DNA from: an uncultured Clostridia bacterium
GTDB taxonomy: Bacteria > Bacillota > Clostridia > Oscillospirales > Acutalibacteraceae
DNA length: 12,790 nucleotides
Reading direction: 5' to 3'
Assembly (NCBI GenBank): GCA_947628595.1
Contig: CANRAN010000026.1
Location: 1 to 12,790, forward strand
The position numbers were made by a program, and so were the translations under genes. Positions 7,747 to 12,790 of this stretch are shown here, one piece after another (position 1 is the first letter of the stretch; every line of letters starts with the position of its first letter). The notes under the pieces were generated by a model. It was not told the origin of the DNA and ran no database searches. It was given only the letters and a program-made list of their open reading frames with translations.

Positions 7747-9043
7747 GTCTGCCGCCGGAGCATTTTCCGAAGCCTACCGTCATACCCTCAACAGCAACAG
7801 CAGTATAGCCCTTTTCTCCGTCACAGTCTATCTCCCTGCCTCTAAGGAATTCTTCAATCCTCGCATCAGATTTTTCGAGTCTTAGTACCCTTCTCAGCTT
7901 ATCAGGATTTGCGGAGGTAAAGAGTGCATGAGCAGGCTCAATACGGTTTTTGACAATCTCTCCGATGAAAACTCCCGCACGTATAAGTCCTACTCCGTCA
8001 ATCGGCGGGATATCCTCCGGTAGAATATAAATCCTGTTTCCGACAAGTGTATATGTCAGCTCAGGTCTTTCCGTAAAAATATTATCAATAAATTCCTCAA
8101 TAAGCCTTTTATCATTAATTTTTATATTTTCCCTTGGTACAAATGTATTTTTTATTCTGCTACCGATACCTTTTTTTCTGAAACGAGCGGCAAAATGTCC
8201 CTCACCGCCCTCAATCGGTGTAATACGTACTGCATTACTGTACCTTGTTTTTCTTCCGAAAGGCTCTTCAATTTCATAAGGCTCAAAATCGGGGCAAGCA
8301 CTCAGAAAGCTTTCTGCTACCTCCTCGTTTTCCTTTTCGGAAAACGTACAGGTAGAATAAACAAGAATACCTCCCTCCCTAACGCACTGTGCGGCTGATT
8401 TCAGTATGCTCAGCTGCCTGTGTGAGCATGATATGGTATGCTCAATACTCCATTCACTTATTGCACCTGGATTTTTACGGAACATTCCCTCACCGGAGCA
8501 TGGTGCATCGACAAGCACCTTATCAAAATATCCGCTAAGCCTTTCGCAAAGAATTTCGGGACTGCACGAAGATACTACACCCCTCAATATACCCATTCTT
8601 TCAAAATTTGATAAAAGAATATTCGCACGGCTTTTTATTATCTCATTCGACCATACAAGACCACTCCCACCAAGTAATGATGCTATCTGTGCGGATTTTC
8701 CTCCGGGTGCGGCACATAGGTCCAATACATAATCTCCGCTTTCTATATCAAGGAGTGGGACAGCCGAGGTTGCCGACGGCTCCTGTACATAATATGCTCC
8801 AACGTGATGAAGCCACAGATTCCCTACTCCCTCAAAGTCAGCAGGAATATAATATCCGTCCTTATAAAACGGGGTTTCCTTAACCTCAAACGGCAAAAGC
8901 GGAATAACCTTTTCCGGTATGGTTTTAAGTCGGTTTATACTTATTCCACGATAATATGGTTTATTAAAAAGGGAAATATATTTCTCGGTATCATCTCCGA
9001 GAATATTTTTTAATTCATATAAAAATTCCTTTGGTAAATTCAT
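7712..9043 (-). CDS. rsmF: 16S rRNA (cytosine-C5) methyltransferase, RsmF/NOL1-NOP2-Sun family
   Basis: This cytoplasmic S-adenosylmethionine-dependent enzyme makes 5-methylcytosine in the decoding region of 16S rRNA. In 443 aa it shows an N-terminal RNA-binding part (with YYVQEPSATSAVPLL at about 84-98), the SAM-binding motif LDLCAAPGGKSAQIASLL (about 107-124), motif IV DAPCSGEGMFRK with Cys182, and motif VI YSTCTFSEKENEE with the catalytic Cys232. A C-terminal RsmF-type domain ends in the family's characteristic KYPKGLR. Start: ATG with GGAG six bases upstream. The conserved KYPKGLR tail is encoded in the very bases that overlap the end of the DUF368 gene, so the convergent overlap is real rather than a stop-codon artefact. 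The exact methylated position (C1407 or neighbours) varies among RsmF enzymes and cannot be told from sequence. Confidence 0.93.
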   Translation of the reverse strand: MNLPKEFLYELKNILGDDTEKYISLFNKPYYRGISINRLKTIPEKVIPLLPFEVKETPFYKDGYYIPADFEGVGNLWLHHVGAYYVQEPSATSAVPLLDIESGDYVLDLCAAPGGKSAQIASLLGGSGLVWSNEIIKSRANILLSNFERMGILRGVVSSCSPEILCERLSGYFDKVLVDAPCSGEGMFRKNPGAISEWSIEHTISCSHRQLSILKSAAQCVREGGILVYSTCTFSEKENEEVAESFLSACPDFEPYEIEEPFGRKTRYSNAVRITPIEGGEGHFAARFRKKGIGSRIKNTFVPRENIKINDKRLIEEFIDNIFTERPELTYTLVGNRIYILPEDIPPIDGVGLIRAGVFIGEIVKNRIEPAHALFTSANPDKLRRVLRLEKSDARIEEFLRGREIDCDGEKGYTAVAVEGMTVGFGKCSGGRLKNKYPKGLRI

Positions 9044-9062
9044 TTTATTCTCCGTTCAAATT

Positions 9063-9090
9063 AGTATAAGATCACAATCACTGAGTAAAA
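9063..9090 (-). promoter_or_regulatory. Possible promoter of rsmF
   Basis: TATACT (9063-9068) is a good minus-10; the best minus-35, TTTTAC (9085-9090) with a 16-bp spacer, is poor. It lies about 20 bp before the rsmF start. Confidence 0.3.
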
Positions 9091-9195
9091 CAGCTCATTT
9101 CCCCTTGCTTTTAAAATTTTATTACATAATTTTTTATCCTGTGTCTGAATCCGTTCCCCAAATTGATATCCGACCAAATTCAACCGGAGGTAAAT

Positions 9196-9336
9196 ATGTT
9201 TTTTCCTGCAATGCTCCCTACTGCATTTCTGTTTTCCTTATCCCAACAAATTTTTATAAATAAAATTGCAATCATAATAGCAACTCCATGTATAAAACGA
9301 AAAATATATGATAATACTAAATCCGGAAGGCGGTGA
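9196..9336 (+). CDS. Candidate small hydrophobic protein (46 aa)
   Basis: A perfect GGAGG (9186-9190) stands five bases before an ATG that opens 46 codons. The product starts MFFPAMLPTAFLF, contains a second hydrophobic stretch (KIAIIIATPCI) and ends in a basic tail (KSGRR), compatible with a small membrane peptide. Its TGA (9334-9336) falls inside the Shine-Dalgarno of the next small gene, whose ATG is five bases further, so coupling is possible. I do not recognise a family. Against it: the region is AT-rich, so hydrophobic codons arise easily, and the candidate promoter of the next gene lies within it. No clear promoter is visible upstream. Confidence 0.35.
   Translation: MFFPAMLPTAFLFSLSQQIFINKIAIIIATPCIKRKIYDNTKSGRR
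9290..9319 (+). promoter_or_regulatory. Sigma-G-like promoter of the Asn/Ser-rich small gene
   Basis: GTATA (9290-9294), an 18-bp spacer and AATACTA (9313-9319) match the Bacillus sigma-G consensus GHATR / CATNHTA at 5 of 5 and 6 of 7 positions with the usual spacing. The start point would lie just before the Shine-Dalgarno. A sigma-A alternative, TTGCAA (9266-9271) with TATAAA (9291-9296), needs a 19-bp spacer. Sigma-F promoters look alike at minus-35. Confidence 0.4.
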
Positions 9337-9341
9337 TTTTA

Positions 9342-9494
9342 ATGAGTAAATCAAAGAACAGCAATTCTTCACAGAACAATACAAACAGCACAAACAGCAA
9401 GAATAGCTCTAACAGCAAGAGCAACAGCACAAATTCCAAGAATTACAACTCTGATGAGTTTGAGAACGAATCTGAGGAAAGCTATAACGACTAA
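9342..9494 (+). CDS. Asn/Ser-rich small protein (50 aa), gamma-type SASP-like candidate
   Basis: The ATG follows AAGGCGGTGA (9327-9336), nine of ten bases of the ideal Shine-Dalgarno, with five bases between. Of the 50 residues, 16 are Ser and 14 Asn; most of the rest are Lys and Thr in the first two thirds, and Glu/Asp/Tyr at the end. There is no hydrophobic segment and no Cys. The tail contains SDEFENESEE, which recalls, without matching, the EFASE core at which the spore protease GPR cuts small acid-soluble spore proteins. Gamma-type SASPs are likewise short, Asn/Gln-rich and low in hydrophobics. A sigma-G-like promoter upstream and a strong terminator downstream support a dedicated, highly expressed gene. 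The coding call is good; the spore role is an inference. The repetitive AAC/AGC codons could also mark a fast-evolving low-complexity protein of another kind. Confidence 0.72.
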   Translation: MSKSKNSNSSQNNTNSTNSKNSSNSKSNSTNSKNYNSDEFENESEESYND

Positions 9495-9511
9495 CACCTG
9501 AATATTAACGT

Positions 9512-9564
9512 AAAAGGGGCTATCACTCCGAGCTATTGATTTGCTTACGGTGACAGCTCCTTTT
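9512..9564. terminator. Bidirectional intrinsic terminator between the small gene and cdd
   Basis: AAAAGGGGCT (9512-9521) pairs with AGCTCCTTTT (9555-9564) over 10 bp with one G-U, and TCAC/GTGA adds four more inner pairs past one mismatch. Both flanks give a T run on their own strand, so it can end the plus-strand small gene and the minus-strand cysS-cdd transcript. Confidence 0.8.
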
Positions 9565-9598
9565 ATTAATTACAGTATTGTAACTCAACATAAGGTTT

Positions 9599-10009
9599 TT
9601 ATACATCCAAGTCAAAACCCTTTGTCAGAAGCTTACCTAAAGTATTTATGTCATACTCCTTTTCGGATTTTGCCGATATTATCTTAAAATCCGGCTTGCA
9701 AAACTCAGACATAAACTGTCTGCACATTCCGCACGGATAACAGAATTTATGCGTTTTTTCTGCATTTTTTCCCCCGATTAACGCTAATGCAAGAAAATCT
9801 CTTTCACCTGCACTCAAAGCGGCGGCAAAGGCACTTCTTTCTGCACATATTCCCACAGGATATGAAGAATTTTCCGCATTACAGCCTACAAAAATTTTAC
9901 CAGAGGCTGCGAGAAGTGCCGCACCTACGTAAAATTCAGAATACGGTGCATAAGCATTCTTCCTTGCTCCAATAGCAGACGTTATCAATTCATTAATATT
10001 TATGTCCAT
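9599..10009 (-). CDS. cdd: Cytidine deaminase
   Basis: This zinc enzyme deaminates cytidine and deoxycytidine to the uridine forms in pyrimidine salvage. The 136 residues match the homotetrameric type: YAPYSEFYVGAAL (about 20-32) and NAENSSYPVGICAERSA carry the substrate site and the HxE-like motif, here Cys55-Ala-Glu57. PCGMCRQ supplies Cys93 and Cys96. Cys55, Cys93 and Cys96 bind zinc and Glu57 is the catalytic acid. The ATG is preceded by AGAGGG, which begins only one base past the cysS stop codon, with nine bases between the two genes, so cysS and cdd are almost certainly co-transcribed and translated in succession. The bidirectional terminator downstream ends the unit. Confidence 0.95.
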   Translation of the reverse strand: MDININELITSAIGARKNAYAPYSEFYVGAALLAASGKIFVGCNAENSSYPVGICAERSAFAAALSAGERDFLALALIGGKNAEKTHKFCYPCGMCRQFMSEFCKPDFKIISAKSEKEYDINTLGKLLTKGFDLDV

Positions 10010-10018
10010 AATACCCTC

Positions 10019-11422
10019 TTACTCGGTTACAATAATTGTACCATTTGGTGTGTCCTTTATTGTTATTCCCATTTCTGCAAGCTCATTGCGTATTCTGTCT
10101 GCCTCTGCCCAATTTTTATCTTTTCTTGCCTGTGTACGCTTGTCAATAAGCTCTTGTATATCATACTTTACTCCATTGTTCTTTTGCCCATATAGAAGTC
10201 CCAGAATCTCTGCAAGCTCATTATAAAGATTAAGTGCAAAATCGCAAAGTTCCTTTGACGGCTTTGTCTGTGCATTAATATTACCATTGATATCCCTTGC
10301 AAGCTCGAACAATGCTGAAATTGCATCCGCAGTATTGAGGTCATCATCCATAGCTGAAATAAAATCATCCTTATGTTTGAGGAGCTTATCTTTAATTTCC
10401 TTTTCTCCCTCTTTAAGCCCTCCTGTACTGTTATCCGCAAGGAAGGCTAAATCCTGACGGCAGTTATAAAGTCTGTCAAGGGCGCTCTTGCACTGCTTTA
10501 TTATATCTATTGAATAATTTATGGGACTCCTGTAATGTGAGGAAATCATAAGATATCTTATAGGCTCATATCCGAATTGCTCCGCAACGTCACGGACTGT
10601 AAAGAAATTACCGAGAGATTTTGACATCTTTCGGTTATCGACATTTATATAACCGTTATGCATCCAATAATTTGCAAAGGGTACACCGTTACTGCATTCA
10701 CTTTGTGCAATTTCATTTTCATGGTGTGGGAATATAAGATCCTGACCTCCGCAATGTATATCTATTGTATCTCCGAGATATCTTTTTGCCATGCATGAGC
10801 ATTCTATGTGCCAGCCGGGTCTGCCCCTGCCCCATGGTGAGTCCCAATATGGCTCTCCCTCCTTTGCGCCTTTCCAAAGAGCAAAGTCCATAGGATTTTC
10901 CTTTGTATCTCCAATCTGAATACGTGCACCTGCCTCAAGATCCTCAAGCGGCTGATGAGAAAGCTTACCGTATTCCTTGAATTTATTTGTACGGAAATAT
11001 ACATCACCGTATTCCGTAGAATATGCATATCCTTTTTCTTCAAGCTTTTTTATCATATCTATCATTTGCTGTATATTTTCGGTAGCCTTTGGGTGAATTG
11101 TAGCCGGGCGGACATTGAGACCTTCAGCATCCATCTTATACTCCTCTATGAACTTTTCGGATACAGTTTTATAGTCGCTGTTTTCCTCGTTTGATTTTTT
11201 TATTATTTTATCATCAATATCCGTGAAATTCTGCACGTATGTTACCTTATACCCTCTGTATTCAAGATATCTCCTCAGAATATCAAATACACATATAGGA
11301 CGTGCGTTACCTATATGTATATAATTATAAACCGTAGGACCGCAGGCATAGATCTTCACCTCTCCCTCGTTTATGGTTTTAAGTTCTTCTTTTTTACCTG
11401 ACATAGTATTGTAAATTTTCAT
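10019..11422 (-). CDS. cysS: Cysteinyl-tRNA synthetase
   Basis: This class I synthetase charges tRNA-Cys. The 467 residues, the usual length, contain the HIGH motif as HIGN (36-39) within PTVYNYIHIGNARP, and KMSKS at 265-269. The zinc ligands expected for CysRS are Cys27 (YACGP), Cys208 (WHIECSC), His233 and Glu237 (FPHHENE). I start at the ATG at 11420-11422, giving MKIYNT, which matches the family N-terminus. In-frame codons run upstream to a TTG at 11456-11458, but that extension is not family-like; the AAAGGA upstream of the ATG is somewhat far (about 11 bases). A separate promoter lies about 50 bp upstream, and the leader has no T-box, unlike that of cysE, so its expression appears uncoupled from tRNA-Cys charging. 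cdd follows immediately. Confidence 0.96.
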   Translation of the reverse strand: MKIYNTMSGKKEELKTINEGEVKIYACGPTVYNYIHIGNARPICVFDILRRYLEYRGYKVTYVQNFTDIDDKIIKKSNEENSDYKTVSEKFIEEYKMDAEGLNVRPATIHPKATENIQQMIDMIKKLEEKGYAYSTEYGDVYFRTNKFKEYGKLSHQPLEDLEAGARIQIGDTKENPMDFALWKGAKEGEPYWDSPWGRGRPGWHIECSCMAKRYLGDTIDIHCGGQDLIFPHHENEIAQSECSNGVPFANYWMHNGYINVDNRKMSKSLGNFFTVRDVAEQFGYEPIRYLMISSHYRSPINYSIDIIKQCKSALDRLYNCRQDLAFLADNSTGGLKEGEKEIKDKLLKHKDDFISAMDDDLNTADAISALFELARDINGNINAQTKPSKELCDFALNLYNELAEILGLLYGQKNNGVKYDIQELIDKRTQARKDKNWAEADRIRNELAEMGITIKDTPNGTIIVTE

Positions 11423-11474
11423 TATTATATCTGTCCTTTCTAAATATAAAATATACAATCAAAATGCACAAAAT

Positions 11475-11503
11475 ATTATATCGTAATTTTACAAATGATA
11501 CAA
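11475..11503 (-). promoter_or_regulatory. Promoter of cysS-cdd
   Basis: TTGTAT (11498-11503) and a perfect TATAAT (11475-11480) are 17 bp apart. Transcription should start near 11468, giving about 46 nt of leader before the ATG. It lies just past the end of the structured RNA region. Confidence 0.68.
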
Positions 11504-11509
11504 AAATTT

Positions 11510-11690
11510 ATTTTTATTACATCCACAAGTGTCCCCACCACAGGTAGAGGAACAGTTTACCCGGGCAATCAGCAGGGAAACCCTCTACTCAGGGCTTCCC
11601 CACCACCGACCGGTGGTCCTGTCTCCGAACACCGCAGCCTTTTAAAAAGCTTGAACTAATCCTGCAAGTTTAGTATCCGCAATTTTTTAT
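11510..11690 (-). ncRNA. Structured non-coding RNA between cysE and cysS (raiA-class candidate)
   Basis: About 180 nt, much richer in G+C than its surroundings, with no usable ORF, folds into nested helices. These are GTGTTC (11627-11632) with GGACAC (11529-11534); ACAGG (11618-11622) with CCTGT (11540-11544); ACCACC-GGTC-GGTGGT (11602-11617); GGAAGCCCT, loop GAGTAG, AGGGTTTCC (11576-11599); and AGCTTT-TTAA-AAGGCT near 11635-11650. Three helices use G-U pairs on the minus strand that would be A-C mismatches on the plus strand, which fixes the orientation. GTAGAGG in and beside the GAGTAG loop (11582-11588) is complementary to CCTCTAC (11544-11550), a possible pseudoknot or switch. The ends are approximate; I find no convincing promoter after cysE and no strong terminator, so it may be processed from the cysE transcript. 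It is not a T-box. Size, complexity and clostridial setting suggest a raiA-motif RNA, but I recognise this only tentatively. Confidence 0.65.
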
Positions 11691-11707
11691 TGCAAAGCAT
11701 CACAGAA

Positions 11708-12364
11708 TCAAATACCAAGACCGTTTTCAAATACCTCTATTGCCGACTTCAGGTCACGCACCTTCGAGTCGAGATCGGTAAGATGCTCCTCAACAGGATC
11801 AATATAATGAATCTGATCAAGATTCCGGCTCGAACAACCTACCTTTTCTCCATTTAGCCGCACTACCCTCGCCGGAACTCCTACCGCTGTGGCATTTTCC
11901 GGTACCTCCGTCAAAACTACCGCTCCTGCTGCAATTCTCGCATTATTACCTACCTTAAACGGTCCGAGTACCTTTGCTCCGGAACCTACAAGTACGTTAT
12001 TTCCTAATGTCGGATGCCGCTTGCCCTGATCCTTTCCTGTTCCTCCAAGCGTTACCCCTTGATATATGGTGCAGTTGTCACCAATCTCCGCTGTTTCTCC
12101 TATAACAACACCCATACCATGATCAATAAATAAACCTTTTCCTATTGTCGCCCCGGGGTGAATTTCTATTCCTGTCTTGTGCCTTGAATGTTGAGATATC
12201 ATCCTCGCTATAAACTTCATATTATGCCTGAAAAACCAATTAGCCCTGCGATATGCCCTGACAGCTTTAAAACCGGAGTATAAAAAATATACCTCAAGTC
12301 TGCTCCTTGCTGCGGGATCTCTTTCCATTATGGAATCAATCTCTTCTTTTAACTTCTTAAACAT
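11708..12364 (-). CDS. cysE: Serine O-acetyltransferase
   Basis: This enzyme transfers acetyl from acetyl-CoA to serine, giving O-acetylserine, the committed step of cysteine synthesis. The 218 residues match the short Gram-positive form, in which the N-terminal helical region of enteric CysE is reduced. Hexapeptide repeats of a left-handed beta-helix run from about 64 to 168 (IHPGATIGKG, IGETAEIGDN, VGNNARIAAG). FIDHGMGVVIGETA holds Asp81-His82, and GGTGKDQGKRHP holds His117, equivalent to Asp157-His158 and His193 of the E. coli enzyme. The last 45 residues form a charged, probably helical tail. The start is the ATG at 12362-12364 after a GGGGGGAG Shine-Dalgarno. The reading frame is open further upstream only because it runs through the T-box terminator. 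Expression is controlled by the cysteine T-box in front of it. Confidence 0.95.
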   Translation of the reverse strand: MFKKLKEEIDSIMERDPAARSRLEVYFLYSGFKAVRAYRRANWFFRHNMKFIARMISQHSRHKTGIEIHPGATIGKGLFIDHGMGVVIGETAEIGDNCTIYQGVTLGGTGKDQGKRHPTLGNNVLVGSGAKVLGPFKVGNNARIAAGAVVLTEVPENATAVGVPARVVRLNGEKVGCSSRNLDQIHYIDPVEEHLTDLDSKVRDLKSAIEVFENGLGI

Positions 12365-12388
12365 AATCTCCCCCCTTTTCCCGTGAAT

Positions 12389-12433
12389 AAAAAAGCAGCC
12401 CCAAAATGCCGCAAGGCACAATGGGACGCTGCT
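12389..12433 (-). terminator. T-box terminator hairpin upstream of cysE
   Basis: AGCAGC and CCCA on the 5' side pair with TGGG and GCTGCT (two-base bulge), a TGCC-TTGC-GGCA hairpin caps the stem, and TTTTTT follows at 12389-12394. Its 5' arm directly adjoins the conserved T-box bases, as expected for mutually exclusive terminator and antiterminator. Confidence 0.85.
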
Positions 12434-12634
12434 GCGTGGTTCCACCCTTATTCGGCAGCTCAGGCTGCCCTCATTACTTTATAACGGAAGTACCCGTACG
12501 AGGCTACCAAAACTTCACCCCATAAGCTGATAGAGTGCATTCACGGGGATTTTTATAATATCTCACACCGACCGATATCTCTCTGAAATAAAAACAATCC
12601 CGCTACTAATCTCCGTCATAGCCTTATCCACTAT
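12389..12634 (-). promoter_or_regulatory. T-box riboswitch for cysteine (tRNA-Cys sensor) controlling cysE
   Basis: The leader holds all main T-box parts. The stem I distal region contains AGAGAG (12579-12584) and a GGTGTGA apical side. The specifier loop has GAATGCAC, in which the specifier TGC at 12537-12539 is a Cys codon. A GGCAGC/GCTGCC stem III lies at 12454-12469. The conserved T-box AAGGGTGGAACCACG spans 12435-12449, and the terminator follows. Within the T-box, TGGA (12441-12444) would pair with an acceptor end UCCA, matching the U73 discriminator typical of tRNA-Cys, so specifier and discriminator agree. Uncharged tRNA-Cys should stabilise the antiterminator and switch cysE on when cysteine is short. 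Confidence 0.93.
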
Positions 12635-12640
12635 AATATC

Positions 12641-12669
12641 ATTATACACCAAGGAGTATAAATTGTTAA
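12641..12669 (-). promoter_or_regulatory. Promoter of the T-box/cysE transcript
   Basis: TTAACA (12664-12669) and a perfect TATAAT (12641-12646) are separated by 17 bp; the transcript should start near 12634, just before stem I of the T-box. Confidence 0.72.
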
Positions 12670-12697
12670 TACCTTTTTAAAAATAATTTCAATTTGT

Positions 12698-12790
12698 TTA
12701 TTTGGCATTTCTGATAAATTCAAAATTCTGTACGATATATATTACTCCTGAAACTATCGTAAGTACTGCACTTATCCAGACAGCACACTC
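12698..12790 (-). CDS. pgsA: C-terminal end of probable CDP-diacylglycerol-glycerol-3-phosphate phosphatidyltransferase
   Basis: Only the last 30 residues are visible, cut by the window edge. They form a hydrophobic helix with the pattern AVLTIVSGVIYIVQN followed by FEFIRNAK and TAA. PgsA proteins of Firmicutes end in a very similar way (a last transmembrane helix with T(I/V)xSG.xY...N, then a short polar tail). PgsA makes phosphatidylglycerophosphate in the membrane. The call rests on this short tail alone; another CDP-alcohol phosphatidyltransferase or an unrelated membrane protein is possible. No terminator is evident between its stop and the cysE promoter. Confidence 0.55.
   Translation of the reverse strand, partial: ECAVWISAVLTIVSGVIYIVQNFEFIRNAK

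Noticed and set aside
11423..11458. Upstream TTG start for CysS
   Set aside because: The extension is not found in the CysRS family and lies in the leader just after the promoter.
11510..11690. 6S RNA, SRP RNA or a second T-box
   Set aside because: No GGAAGGAAGCAGCC-type SRP loop, no T-box core or specifier, and no long rod with a central bubble typical of 6S RNA; a branched, pseudoknot-capable fold fits better.
12365..12445. 27-residue N-terminal extension of CysE
   Set aside because: It would translate the T-box terminator hairpin; the family N-terminus and the Shine-Dalgarno both fit the ATG at 12364.
1..12790. Insertion sequences, CRISPR arrays, tRNA or rRNA genes, phage or defence modules
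   Set aside because: No transposase, terminal inverted repeats, regularly spaced direct repeats, tRNA cloverleaf or rRNA sequence was seen; the window is mainly housekeeping genes plus small accessory loci.

Overview
The window looks like a chromosomal stretch from a low-to-moderate G+C member of the Clostridia, most likely Oscillospiraceae/Ruminococcaceae-like. This is inferred from the gene types, the AT-rich intergenic DNA with sigma-A promoters, the strong Shine-Dalgarno sites, the cysteine T-box and the glutamine synthetase/ANTAR pair. Species cannot be named from the sequence alone. Almost all genes lie on the minus strand, so the text below follows the direction of transcription, from right to left.

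Right end (12790 to 9599): the 3' tail of a probable pgsA is followed by a strong promoter, a complete T-box leader with a UGC (Cys) specifier, and cysE (serine acetyltransferase). A GC-rich, highly structured stretch of about 180 nt with no ORF follows. Three G-U-dependent helices place it on the minus strand, and I read it as a non-coding RNA gene, possibly of the raiA class. Next come cysS, with its own promoter and a short leader without a T-box, and cdd (cytidine deaminase) tightly coupled behind it. Cysteine synthesis is therefore under tRNA-Cys control while Cys-tRNA synthetase appears not to be.

Middle (9564 to 6742): two small plus-strand ORFs sit between cdd and rsmF. One is a 46-codon hydrophobic peptide. 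The other is a 50-residue Asn/Ser-rich protein with a near-perfect Shine-Dalgarno, a sigma-G-like promoter and a bidirectional terminator, and it resembles a gamma-type small acid-soluble spore protein. Then come rsmF (16S rRNA m5C methyltransferase, minus) and a DUF368/PopT-type undecaprenyl-phosphate translocase (plus), which converge and overlap by 35 bp at their 3' ends.

Left part (6732 to 1): a very large membrane-anchored subtilisin-like protease (S8 catalytic domain with a PA insert) ends in a strong terminator. After it lies a nitrogen cluster. It has a type I glutamine synthetase homologue in which several normally invariant active-site residues are replaced, an ANTAR RNA-binding regulator with a degenerate receiver domain, a 29-residue ORF fused to it by a TAATG stop-start overlap, and the N-terminal half of carA. 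The cluster connects glutamine formation or sensing with glutamine use in carbamoyl phosphate synthesis. The points most worth a second look are the altered glutamine synthetase, the ncRNA between cysE and cysS, and the small-protein loci.
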